From NCBI GenBank assembly GCA_017559135.1, contig JAFYSZ010000025.1:1-64000 (forward strand): a stretch of DNA of 64,000 nt, read 5' to 3'. The stretch is from Bacteroidales bacterium (GTDB lineage: Bacteria > Bacteroidota > Bacteroidia > Bacteroidales > P3). Below the pieces are notes generated by a model. The model was not told where the DNA came from and searched no databases. It saw only the letters and a program-made list of their open reading frames with translations. How positions within the stretch are numbered: position 1 is the first letter of the stretch; each line of letters begins with the position of its first letter. A program made the translations under genes and the position numbers. Shown piece after piece: positions 23,712-32,042 of this stretch.

Positions 23712-24905
23712 ATGGAGGCTAAAAACAGATTTCACGTTGAGGCGGCTTGTTATCAAAAAAATCACAAAGGAGAATTTATATGTGGTGATGTTTTTCTTTC
23801 AAAAAGATTAAAGGAAGAAAATAGAACTTTGGCGGTTTTGGCAGATGGAATGGGGCATGGCGTGAAAGCAAATGTTTTAGCTACATTAACCTCTACTATG
23901 GCAATAAATTTTGCAGAGGAACATAAAGATGCACAAACTATTGCCGATATAATTATGAATACTTTGCCGATTTGTAGCGAGAGAAAAACGAGTTATGCGA
24001 CTTTTACAATAGTTGATGTTCACAATAGTGAGGTAAGTATTCTTGAATATGACAATCCTCTTTGTCTTGTAATGAGAGGCGGAAATGTTTTTGAGCCTGA
24101 ATGGAATTGTTTACTGCTTGAAAATGTTGATGGACAGGGTAGAAGTCAAGAAATAATGACCTGCACTTTCAAACCTATGAAAGAGGATAGGATTATTTTT
24201 ATTTCTGATGGTGTAACGCAATCTGGTATGGGTAATGATGATATGCTCTTGGGCTGGGGAAGAGATGCGTATGTAGAATATGTGAAAGATACAATTTTAA
24301 ATGAGAGATATATTTCTGCAACAAAACTTGCTCAAAGAGTAGTAAACAAAGCGTATAGTAATGATAAGTTTTCATCAAAGGACGATACGAGTTGTGCGGT
24401 TGTTTATTTCAGAAATCCAAGAAAAACAATAATTGCGACCGGCCCTCCTAATAATCCTGAAAAAGATGCTGAATATGTGGAAAAGGTAAAGGCTTTTGAT
24501 GGATATAAAATAGTGTCTGGTGCAACAACTGCTGAGATTTTTTCTAAGCATTTGGGAGAAGAAATTGTTGATGATTATGAAAATATAGATCCAACTCTAC
24601 CTCCGATGAGTAAAATGAATGGATTAGACTTAGTAACCGAAGGAGTGCTTACCTTAAACAAAGTAATTTCGCTTTTAAACAATGCAACGATAAATAATAA
24701 CTTTGGAAATGGACCTGCGGACAAGATTGCAGAACGTTTATTGAATAGCGATGAAATTCATCTCTTGGTTGGAACAAAAATAAACCCTGCCCACCACGAG
24801 CCAGACGTGCCTGTTGAGATTGCATTGCGTAAAAGCGTGATAAAACGCTTGGTTGATGTGCTTGAAAAGAAGTATATGAAGGAAGTAATTGTTGAATATT
24901 TATAA
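23712..24905 (+). CDS. SpoIIE-type PP2C serine/threonine phosphatase with a C-terminal extension
   Basis: 397 residues. The PP2C/SpoIIE metal-binding motifs are present: GDVFL (D26), VLADGMGHG (D45-G46), FISDGVTQ and KDDTSCAVVYF. It has no N-terminal sensor or membrane part. After about residue 235 there is a second conserved region (ATGPPNNPEKD, SGATTAEIFSKHLG, ..HEPDVPVEIALRKSVIKRL..), the arrangement of the short SpoIIE proteins found in anaerobes, sometimes near FeFe-hydrogenase genes. It dephosphorylates Ser/Thr on a partner, typically an anti-sigma-factor antagonist; no such partner or kinase is seen in this window. Confidence 0.82.
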   Translation: MEAKNRFHVEAACYQKNHKGEFICGDVFLSKRLKEENRTLAVLADGMGHGVKANVLATLTSTMAINFAEEHKDAQTIADIIMNTLPICSERKTSYATFTIVDVHNSEVSILEYDNPLCLVMRGGNVFEPEWNCLLLENVDGQGRSQEIMTCTFKPMKEDRIIFISDGVTQSGMGNDDMLLGWGRDAYVEYVKDTILNERYISATKLAQRVVNKAYSNDKFSSKDDTSCAVVYFRNPRKTIIATGPPNNPEKDAEYVEKVKAFDGYKIVSGATTAEIFSKHLGEEIVDDYENIDPTLPPMSKMNGLDLVTEGVLTLNKVISLLNNATINNNFGNGPADKIAERLLNSDEIHLLVGTKINPAHHEPDVPVEIALRKSVIKRLVDVLEKKYMKEVIVEYL

Positions 24906-24921
24906 AAAAATCTTAATTTTG
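24891..24921 (+). promoter_or_regulatory. Promoter for the Sel1-repeat genes
   Basis: GTTG at 24891-24894 (three of four -33 bases), 19-base spacer, TAATTTTG at 24914-24921. The ATG at 24954 is 32 bases downstream, so the Sel1 genes and probably the phosphomutase form their own transcript. Confidence 0.68.
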
Positions 24922-24953
24922 CCCTTTAAATTAATGAGAAAATAATTTTAGAT

Positions 24954-25535
24954 ATGATAAAAAGAATTTTAGTTACATTATTAGCAATAGTTTTTGGCTT
25001 AAATACTTTTGCACAAACCTTTATTAGAGATGCAGAACAAGGAAATCCTAATGCACAATATCGACTTGGAAAAATGTATGAAAGAGCCGATAGAATGCCT
25101 AAGGATATTGCAAAAGCGATTGAATGGTATCAAAAAGCAGCAGAGCAAAATCACCCTAAGGCGATAATGGCTTTGGCAGAGCTTTATTACTATGGAGTTG
25201 ATGTAAAGCAGAATGCACATTTGGCTTTCAAGTATTTCAATTTAGCGGCAGAGCATAAAAATGCAGAAGCATACTTTTGTCTTGGAGAAATGTATGAACA
25301 AGGCGTTGGAGTAGCAAAACATTTACCTACTGCATACGAATGGTTTAAGAAAGCGGCAGATGAAGGTGGTCTTGCAAAGGCTCAATTCAAAATAGGTAAG
25401 ATGTTGTATTTTGGAGAAGGCGTTAAAAAAAATATTGCACAGGGAGTAAACTACATAAAGTTAGCTTTCAATAACGGATATCCGACAGCAATGCAGTTTT
25501 GGAATGAAAACCAACTATGGAGATATGAACAATAA
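24954..25535 (+). CDS. Secreted Sel1-repeat (SLR/TPR-like) protein
   Basis: 193 residues. Signal peptide MIKRILVTLLAIVFGLNTFAQ, then about four Sel1-like repeats of 36 residues: NAQYRLGKMYERADRM, AIMALAELYYYGVDV, AEAYFCLGEMYEQGVGV, AQFKIGKMLYFGEGV, each followed by a YxxAA/WFKKAAD-type second helix. Sel1 repeats form solenoids that bind proteins; bacterial ones often act in the periplasm in signalling or envelope maintenance. It is followed 7 bases on by a second, longer Sel1 protein. Specific partner unknown. Confidence 0.85.
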   Translation: MIKRILVTLLAIVFGLNTFAQTFIRDAEQGNPNAQYRLGKMYERADRMPKDIAKAIEWYQKAAEQNHPKAIMALAELYYYGVDVKQNAHLAFKYFNLAAEHKNAEAYFCLGEMYEQGVGVAKHLPTAYEWFKKAADEGGLAKAQFKIGKMLYFGEGVKKNIAQGVNYIKLAFNNGYPTAMQFWNENQLWRYEQ

Positions 25536-25542
25536 GAATTAT

Positions 25543-26517
25543 ATGAAGAAAATATTATTAGGGCTTTGTCTTTTAATTTGTTTTGGCATTGAATCACAAT
25601 GTCAAAACCTTTTGTTAAAAGCAAAAAATGGCAACACAGAAGCTCAATATGAGCTTGCAACACAATATTATAAAGGAATAGGACAAATACAAAGCTATTC
25701 TAACGCATTTGTTTGGTATAAACGTGCAGCAGAAAAGAATCATCTTGCATCGTGTTACGCGCTTGGAACAATGTATGAAGAAGGTAAAGGCTGTACACAA
25801 AACATCCGTCTTGCATTTAGCTATTATCTTCAAGCAGCAGAAAGAGGAAATGAATTATCTCAACTAAAAGTTGCAAAGATGTTTGACGAAGGCGAAGGTG
25901 TTATTGAGAATAAATCACGTGCATATTTGTGGTACAGAATTTGTGCCGAGAGAGGCGATGCGTTTTCTTGCAGAAGAGTAGGTGATTTCTATTTTAATGG
26001 CGAGGTAGTCGCAAAAGATTTGGTAGAAGCAAAGTATTGGTACGAAAAAGCAGCAGAACAAAACGAAATTTACGCTATGCAAAACCTTGCTTATATATAT
26101 GTGATTGGTAAAAGTATCGCTCCTGATTATAAACGAGCATCTGAACTAATTGAAAAACCATTAGAAAAAAATCTTCCAGTAGCCCAATACGTAAAAGGAT
26201 TTCTTTTAGAAAATGGATTCTATGGAGAAAAGAAACGAAACGAAGCAATAAATTGGTATAAGAAGTCTGCAAATCAAGAATGCCCTTATGCAAAAGAATT
26301 AGTTGCGATTGATACCTATAAAAGGACAGGAGAAATAAGAGATTTGTTAGAAATAAGAGAAATAGAGCGTTCCGAAACATATTATATCTTAGGAAAAGAA
26401 TATATTGACGGTAAAAAAATAAAGAAAAACCGTAAAAGAGGTTTGGAATACATTAAGAAATCAGCACAATTAGGTAATCAAGAAGCAGAAAATTATTTAA
26501 CCAAGAAAAAAAGATAA
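25543..26517 (+). CDS. Second secreted Sel1-repeat protein
   Basis: 324 residues from the ATG at 25543, chosen because MKKILLGLCLLICFGIESQCQ is a clean signal peptide; in-frame ATGs at 25504 and 25525 lie inside the preceding gene and would mask it. Seven or so Sel1 repeats follow (EAQYELATQYYKGIG, ASCYALGTMYEEGKG, LSQLKVAKMFDEGEG, FSCRRVGDFYFNGEV, YAMQNLAYIYVIGKS and two weaker ones), ending in a very basic tail (LTKKKR). Probably periplasmic, and likely arose by duplication with its neighbour. Ends 6 bases before the phosphomutase gene. Confidence 0.83.
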   Translation: MKKILLGLCLLICFGIESQCQNLLLKAKNGNTEAQYELATQYYKGIGQIQSYSNAFVWYKRAAEKNHLASCYALGTMYEEGKGCTQNIRLAFSYYLQAAERGNELSQLKVAKMFDEGEGVIENKSRAYLWYRICAERGDAFSCRRVGDFYFNGEVVAKDLVEAKYWYEKAAEQNEIYAMQNLAYIYVIGKSIAPDYKRASELIEKPLEKNLPVAQYVKGFLLENGFYGEKKRNEAINWYKKSANQECPYAKELVAIDTYKRTGEIRDLLEIREIERSETYYILGKEYIDGKKIKKNRKRGLEYIKKSAQLGNQEAENYLTKKKR

Positions 26518-26523
26518 ACAATT

Positions 26524-28227
26524 ATGATACAAATTGATAAAAATGCAGTACTAAATGCAGAAAAATGGCTAAGTACAAGCATAGATGAACAAGCGAAACA
26601 AGAAATCATTTCTTTGCAACAAAACAATATTAGCGAATTTAACGATGCTTTTTACAGAACATTGGAGTTCGGAACAGGAGGACTAAGAGGCGTAATGGGC
26701 ATTGGTACAAATAGAATGAACCGTTACACAGTTGCAATGACAACACAAGGTTTCTGTAACTACATATCAGAAAACAATCCAGGAAAACAAATAAAAACCG
26801 TAATATCTTACGACAGCAGAAACAATAGTCGTGAATTTGCAAAAATAACAGCAAGAGTCATGGCAGCAAATGGCTTTGATGTTTATTTATTTGAAGACAT
26901 TCGTCCAACGCCTGAGTTATCTTTTGCAGTCAGAGAGTTGAAAGCAGACGCAGGAGTAATGATTACCGCTTCTCACAACCCAAAAGAATACAACGGATAT
27001 AAAGCATATTGGAACGATGGAGCACAATTAACTTCTCCACACGATGAATTAGTAATAGAAAAGGTTAATGCAATCACCGATTTGTCGCAAGTTAAAATGC
27101 AAGAAGACGATAAAAATATCACAATTCTTGGAGAAGATATGGATAAAATCTATCTTGAAAAAGTAAAATCCCTATCAATAAATCCCGATTGCATAAAAAA
27201 ACAAAAGAATTTAAAGATTGTCTATACACCATTGCATGGAACAGGAATTTCTTTGGTGCCAAAAGCATTAGAATCTTACGGATTTGAAAACGTAATCTGT
27301 GTAAAAGAACAATCAATTCCTGATGGAAACTTCCCAACCTGCGTTTCACCAAATCCAGAAGAACCTGCAGCATTAGAAATGGGCATAAAACTTGCAAAAG
27401 ACCTTGATGCAGATATGCTTTTAGCAACAGACCCAGATGCAGACCGCGAAGCAATAGCATTAAAGAATGATAAAGGCGAATGGATTATTCTAAACGGAAA
27501 TCAAACCGCAAGTTTGCTTACCTACTACTTGCTTTCTGCAAGCAAAAATGCCAATGCACTTACAGGAAATGAATATATCATAAAAACAGTTGTAACAACC
27601 GATTTAATAAAGCAAATAGCAAAAGATTTTTCTGTTGAATACTTCGATGTGCTTACAGGCTTTAAACACATTGCCTCAAAGATTAGAGAAAACGAAGGAA
27701 AGAAAAGATATATCGGAGGAGGAGAAGAAAGTTTCGGATACTTAATTGGCGATTTCGTAAGAGATAAAGACGCCGTTTCAGCTTGCTGTATATTAGCAGA
27801 AATGGTTGCTTGCTTAAAAGAAGAAGGCACAAACCTATATGATTTCTTGCTTCAACTTTACACAAAGTATGGATTCTACCAAGAAAAACAAGTTTCCATC
27901 ACTCGAAAAGGAAAAACAGGAGCGGAGGAAATAGAAAAAATGATGATGGATTTTAGAAACAATCCACCAAAACAGTTAGACAATGATGAGGTTGTTGAAA
28001 TAATAGACTATTTAGACACAGAAAAAACACAATTACCAAAATCCAACGTGCTACAATACCTATTGAAAAGCGGAAGTAAAGTATCTGTTCGTCCAAGTGG
28101 CACAGAACCTAAAATCAAATTCTATTTCAGCATAGTAATCCCAATGAAAGACAAAGGCGAAGTAGAAACTCTTCAAACAATCGCTTTTGAAAAAATAGAA
28201 AGAATAAAACAAGAATTAGGACTATAA
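26524..28227 (+). CDS. Phosphoglucomutase/phosphomannomutase (phospho-sugar mutase)
   Basis: 567 residues, the long PgcA-like branch of the alpha-D-phosphohexomutase family. It interconverts hexose 1- and 6-phosphates in the cytoplasm. Active-site phosphoserine in TASHNPKEYNGYK (S150), Mg-binding loop DPDADR (303-308), sugar-binding GGGEESFGYLIGD, and phosphate-binding RPSGTEPKIKFY near the end. Same direction as the Sel1 genes and probably on their transcript. Whether glucose, mannose or another sugar is preferred cannot be told. Confidence 0.92.
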   Translation: MIQIDKNAVLNAEKWLSTSIDEQAKQEIISLQQNNISEFNDAFYRTLEFGTGGLRGVMGIGTNRMNRYTVAMTTQGFCNYISENNPGKQIKTVISYDSRNNSREFAKITARVMAANGFDVYLFEDIRPTPELSFAVRELKADAGVMITASHNPKEYNGYKAYWNDGAQLTSPHDELVIEKVNAITDLSQVKMQEDDKNITILGEDMDKIYLEKVKSLSINPDCIKKQKNLKIVYTPLHGTGISLVPKALESYGFENVICVKEQSIPDGNFPTCVSPNPEEPAALEMGIKLAKDLDADMLLATDPDADREAIALKNDKGEWIILNGNQTASLLTYYLLSASKNANALTGNEYIIKTVVTTDLIKQIAKDFSVEYFDVLTGFKHIASKIRENEGKKRYIGGGEESFGYLIGDFVRDKDAVSACCILAEMVACLKEEGTNLYDFLLQLYTKYGFYQEKQVSITRKGKTGAEEIEKMMMDFRNNPPKQLDNDEVVEIIDYLDTEKTQLPKSNVLQYLLKSGSKVSVRPSGTEPKIKFYFSIVIPMKDKGEVETLQTIAFEKIERIKQELGL

Positions 28228-28230
28228 AAA

Positions 28231-28259
28231 CAAAGGAAAATTTTTCTTTGATTTTTTTT
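28231..28259 (+). terminator. Terminator after the phosphomutase gene
   Basis: CAAAGGAAAA / TTTTTCTTTG forms a 10-bp stem with one G-T pair and almost no loop, followed by ATTTTTTTT. Starts 4 bases after the stop codon. Confidence 0.6.
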
Positions 28260-28298
28260 GAAAAAGTAAAGACTTTTTTTTAGGCTTATTATATTAAA

Positions 28299-28349
28299 AA
28301 AATATCTCTTAGGTTTGGTAAATCCTTCCTAAGAGATATTTTGTTTTTT
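28299..28349. terminator. Second, bidirectional terminator between convergent genes
   Basis: Perfect 15-bp stem AAAATATCTCTTAGG (28299-28313) / CCTAAGAGATATTTT (28328-28342), 14-base loop, T-rich on both strands. It separates the plus-strand phosphomutase unit from the minus-strand outer-membrane protein that ends at 28373. Confidence 0.85.
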
Positions 28350-28372
28350 CTTTGCTTTATTTTTAGAAGATT

Positions 28373-29152
28373 CTATCTTTTAGGCGAATAGGTCAAAGAC
28401 AATCCTAAATAATTTCCTGTTAAATAATAATTTCCATAAAATTCAGAATCCTTGAACTTAAACCAAAATTCACTTTCGTTTAAATAAGGAATACTTATGT
28501 TTGCAATAAGGTTCAAACCAAACATTCCGATAGAAGTATTATAAGAGGTACCAACTGAAAACATAAGATTTGGGAAAAGATTAAACTTATTGCCATTACC
28601 ATCTACAGAAAAGGACATAGTATCTCGTGTAAAAGGATCTATACCTGAACAACCAGCATCTACATATCCGTCATAGTAGGAAAATCTCATTCCTCCTTTT
28701 AAATTATAGAACCAATTTTCGTTGTTAGCAATAGTATTTCTGTATTGAACAGCAAAAGAAATAAATGGACTATAGCATGTGTTTCTAAAAAGTGAAGATT
28801 CGCTCATACGAGTTACCTCTAAACCTTTTTCAGATTCGTTTATGTATAACACAGGCTTTAAATCCAATCCTGCCGACAAAACATAAGATAATTTATTTGC
28901 ACGATTAAAGGTATAATCTACTCCAATGCCTCCTAAAATCGCAGAACTATTTTCTGGACAATACACAATATCATCATAACTTCCTATGCTATGAATATTT
29001 GTTAAAAAACCCTTTTGATAAACACTACCTTCAAGGCTTACACTCCAAGGAGAAACTTTTTCTAATTGAGGAAAATCAACCTCTTTTTGTGCAATTGCAT
29101 TAAGACAACCAAACATCAAAATCGCAATTACAATAATTTGTTTTCTATTCAT
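28373..29152 (-). CDS. Outer-membrane beta-barrel-like protein, unrecognised
   Basis: 259 residues with signal peptide MNRKQIIVIAILMFGCLNAIAQ. The rest alternates in strand-like stretches rich in Tyr, Phe, Asn and Gly (LSYVLSAGLDLKPVLYI, FISFAVQYRNTI, FGLNLIANISIPYL, YLGLSLTYSPKR), as in small Bacteroidetes barrels. Two Cys (NTCYSP, AGCSGID) might pair. It starts 35 bases downstream of the lipoprotein gene on the same strand, and the two share the opening MNRK, so they are likely co-transcribed. No family recognised. Confidence 0.6.
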   Translation of the reverse strand: MNRKQIIVIAILMFGCLNAIAQKEVDFPQLEKVSPWSVSLEGSVYQKGFLTNIHSIGSYDDIVYCPENSSAILGGIGVDYTFNRANKLSYVLSAGLDLKPVLYINESEKGLEVTRMSESSLFRNTCYSPFISFAVQYRNTIANNENWFYNLKGGMRFSYYDGYVDAGCSGIDPFTRDTMSFSVDGNGNKFNLFPNLMFSVGTSYNTSIGMFGLNLIANISIPYLNESEFWFKFKDSEFYGNYYLTGNYLGLSLTYSPKR

Positions 29153-29187
29153 AAGATTTAATTTTTTAAAATTTTACTATTTTCTTC

Positions 29188-30297
29188 TTAGTATCTATAA
29201 ACGTTAGAATCCCAAAAATCAATATGAAAATTAGAATTATTTCCAAAAAATTTATATCCAACGCCTAATGAACCTATTTGGATTCTATAATGTTCAGCCG
29301 TCTGCCAAATTAGATTGCTCAATTCTATACGATGTTTTGTTTTTTCTTTCTGCTCTCCTGGTATAACTATACCTGTATTATAACTACAAATCATATCGTA
29401 TAATTGAGTATCAGACATTCCAATACTTTGTTTAGTCCCCGCAGACACATATTTGTCTTTACTTGAATTATATACATAAAAATTAGATTTTACATGTGTT
29501 CTTGCAAAAAACCAACAATTATAAAAAGATACTTTTATTTTAGTATAAAATATAGGAATAATTATATTATTAACTTCAATTGGGTAAATTTTATATGTAG
29601 TATCTTTTTCATGAACACAAAATTTGCTATCCCTTGTAAAACAAAAAGAAGTTAATATATTGTCTTTTTCTAAAACACTTGTATCACCAAGATTATATCT
29701 AATCAAAGAAGAAGTGTCTGAATCTCCAAAAACAATATAATCACCACTTATTACTTTTAATATAGAATCTCCAATTTTTACTTCTCCATATTTATTAAAT
29801 AAAGTTTGTTCTGCTGTTGAATAAGGATAAATTTCATCATAAGAAAAGTTAGGGTTTAGAGTATCGTACTTACAAGATTCTAACCAATTTTTTTCTAATA
29901 ATTCATAAATTGATCGCATTGATGTATAATTATAAGATTTTTCATAATCCTTATATACCTTTTGATTATCGAAACCATAATCTTCCTCTATTACATAGTA
30001 AGAAGAATCTTTTTCAAATTCATCTTTGAATTTACTATAAAATGAATCTGTATAAGATTCATCATTTTCCTCTAATAAAGAAAGTGTAGCTAAAAATTCT
30101 TCTTTTGTATCAAATTCTAACATATACACTTTTTCTCCATTTAAGCTATATGAGAATTCCGATTGTTTAATATTTAAAATAGAAGTATCCTTTTTGTTAA
30201 TTTCCATAAAGTCTTTTTCTTCCTCACAACTATACATAATGAAAACTAAACAACTTAGCATTAAAAGGCTTAATTTTGTTCTTATTTTTCTGTTCAT
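29188..30297 (-). CDS. Probable surface lipoprotein, unrecognised
   Basis: 369 residues. The N-terminus ends in a lipobox (LVFIMYSC) with the lipidated Cys followed directly by EEEKD; acidic residues right after the Cys resemble the Bacteroidetes lipoprotein export signal that sends lipoproteins to the cell surface. The body is polar, Asp/Ser/Tyr-rich, with no repeats I can name; the final 60 residues (HRIELSNLIWQTAEHYRIQI ... FHIDFWDSNVYRY) look beta-rich. Co-directional with the outer-membrane protein at 28373-29152, as expected for a surface complex. Function unknown. Confidence 0.6.
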   Translation of the reverse strand: MNRKIRTKLSLLMLSCLVFIMYSCEEEKDFMEINKKDTSILNIKQSEFSYSLNGEKVYMLEFDTKEEFLATLSLLEENDESYTDSFYSKFKDEFEKDSSYYVIEEDYGFDNQKVYKDYEKSYNYTSMRSIYELLEKNWLESCKYDTLNPNFSYDEIYPYSTAEQTLFNKYGEVKIGDSILKVISGDYIVFGDSDTSSLIRYNLGDTSVLEKDNILTSFCFTRDSKFCVHEKDTTYKIYPIEVNNIIIPIFYTKIKVSFYNCWFFARTHVKSNFYVYNSSKDKYVSAGTKQSIGMSDTQLYDMICSYNTGIVIPGEQKEKTKHRIELSNLIWQTAEHYRIQIGSLGVGYKFFGNNSNFHIDFWDSNVYRY

Positions 30298-30471
30298 ATT
30301 AATTAAGTTTTTTTGTTTTTTATTATACTTTTTTTTCTCCTATTCTTTTAGTTCTTCAATTCCACAAAAGCGATAGGAGTTTTAATAAAAACTTTTGCGA
30401 AATTGTGCTTGTTTTCATCGTTGTTTCTTTTTGTTTTTTCTAACGTTAGAATTGCGTTGCTATAGCGTTTG

Positions 30472-30503
30472 CAAAAATATAGTAAAAAAACATATAAAAC
30501 AAT
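30472..30503 (-). promoter_or_regulatory. Possible promoter for the lipoprotein/barrel pair
   Basis: Minus-strand TATTTTTG (complement of 30472-30479) with ATTG (complement of 30500-30503) 20 bases upstream. It would leave a leader of about 165 bases before the lipoprotein ATG. Spacing is one base longer than the common 18-19. Confidence 0.38.
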
Positions 30504-30576
30504 AGCATTTTTCAATATTTTCTTGACTGTTTTTCAATATTTTTAACTTAATTAAATCTCAATTTATCTTTTTTTA

Positions 30577-31500
30577 ATGTCAAGATATTTTTTGTTTAAA
30601 AAAATAATTATTTTTGCAATGAATTTAATATTGTATTTAGATATGGTGAATAATGATTCGTCTATTGATTTGGAAAGAATTTTTGACAAGTATCCTTTGG
30701 AGTGTAAAGTAGGTCATGATTTTATGTTTTTAAATAATGTAATTTTTTTAAACAATGATTGTAGTTGCTTGCAAAAAGAGTATTATATTGACATCTTTCT
30801 TCAAGAAGGAGAAATGTCTTTTGAGTTAGAAAAAGAGAGCTTTGATATTGCTGCTCCTGCTGTATTGTTTATTCCTCGTGATAAAAGTTTTAGTTTACTT
30901 AATTGTAGCGAAAATATTTTAGTTAATATTTTTATTATTAAAGATTGGCTAAGAGAAAGTCTTTTTGATGATTTTATGAAGGATATGTCTGTTACTTATA
31001 AAATGAAGACTAATCCTGTGTTGATAGTAAAAAGTGAAGATGTCTCTCCTTTTATTTATTATGTTCATGGAGTAAAGAGAATTGTTAGTGATACTTTAAA
31101 TCCTTTTAGGTTAAAGGCTGTTCAATCTTATATTGAATCGTTTTATTATCAATATTTTTATAAAATCTATCCTTTTGCTAAGAGCAAGGAGTTTGGTATT
31201 GTCAATGAATTTTTGGAATTAGTTGATTTTAACTTTGTTAAGCATAAAAATATTAGTTTTTATGCTAATCGTTTAGGTATTTCAAGGGGATATTTAGATT
31301 TTCTTATTAAAAAGGAATTAGGAACCTCTCCTAAGGGGGTTATTGAAAAAAGAATTTTAAATCAGTGTAAGAAATTGCTAAATGAAACTAATGATTCTAT
31401 CAAGGATATTGCTGAAAAAATGGAGTTTTCTTCAATAGAAAGTTTTTCAAGATTCTTTAAAAGAGTTGCAGGAGCAAGTCCAAGTAAATTAAGAAAATAG
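30577..31500 (+). CDS. AraC-family transcriptional regulator
   Basis: 307 residues from the first ATG. The last 100 residues are an AraC DNA-binding domain with both helix-turn-helix units (SFYANRLGISRGYLDFLIKK and IAEKMEFSSIESFSRFFKRV). The N-terminal part is a cupin-like sensor (EYYIDIFLQEGEMSFELEKE, FIPRDKSFSLL). The start is uncertain: the first 22 residues (MSRYFLFKKIIIFAMNLILY) look unlike AraC N-termini, a TATTTTTG -7-like box occurs inside them at 30609-30616, and ATGs at 30619 or 30643 are alternatives. It is divergent from the lipoprotein/barrel pair, its most likely local target. Confidence 0.85.
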   Translation: MSRYFLFKKIIIFAMNLILYLDMVNNDSSIDLERIFDKYPLECKVGHDFMFLNNVIFLNNDCSCLQKEYYIDIFLQEGEMSFELEKESFDIAAPAVLFIPRDKSFSLLNCSENILVNIFIIKDWLRESLFDDFMKDMSVTYKMKTNPVLIVKSEDVSPFIYYVHGVKRIVSDTLNPFRLKAVQSYIESFYYQYFYKIYPFAKSKEFGIVNEFLELVDFNFVKHKNISFYANRLGISRGYLDFLIKKELGTSPKGVIEKRILNQCKKLLNETNDSIKDIAEKMEFSSIESFSRFFKRVAGASPSKLRK

Positions 31501-31511
31501 TTTGTTTGTCT

Positions 31512-32042
31512 TTATTTTAAAGAAAGATAAACTTGCCATAGCATAATACCGCACGAAACCGAAACATTAAAAGAGTGTTTTGTACCAAATTGCGGAATTT
31601 CCACTGCTTTGTCGCAAAGATTTATTACCTCTTGATCTATTCCCTCTACTTCGTTGCCAAGAACTATTGCAATTTTTTCGTCTTTCTCTACTTTGAGTTT
31701 ATCAAGCATTACACTGTTTGTTGTTTGCTCCAAGGCAAGAATTGTCCAGCCTTCTTTTTTTAATTGATTGACTACTTCAATTGTTGAGTCTGCATATTGC
31801 CAATCCACACTCTCTGTTGCACCGAGAGCAGTCTTTTGAATTTCTCTGTGAGGAGGTGTAGGAGTGATGCCACACAAATAAATTTTTTCAACAAGAAAAG
31901 CATCACTTGTGCGGAATATACTTCCAACGTTGTGCATACTTCTTACATTATCTACAACTATTGTTAAAGGAAATTTATCCGAAGACTTAAATTCATCAAC
32001 TGACATTCTTCCTAATTGTTCCATTGAAAGTTTTTCTCTCAT
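31512..32042 (-). CDS. SpoU/TrmH-family RNA 2'-O-methyltransferase
   Basis: 176 residues. The three SPOUT motifs are present: NVRSMHNVGSIFRTSDA (about 32-48), IAIVLGNEVEGID (about 122-134), and AVEIPQFGTKHSFNVSVSCG (about 146-165), which build the trefoil-knot SAM site. It methylates a ribose in tRNA or rRNA; no extra RNA-binding domain is present, and the exact target cannot be told. Its ATG overlaps the stop of the secreted GldN-like gene by 4 bases, so it is the last gene of that operon, an odd mix of RNA and envelope functions. Confidence 0.88.
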   Translation of the reverse strand: MREKLSMEQLGRMSVDEFKSSDKFPLTIVVDNVRSMHNVGSIFRTSDAFLVEKIYLCGITPTPPHREIQKTALGATESVDWQYADSTIEVVNQLKKEGWTILALEQTTNSVMLDKLKVEKDEKIAIVLGNEVEGIDQEVINLCDKAVEIPQFGTKHSFNVSVSCGIMLWQVYLSLK

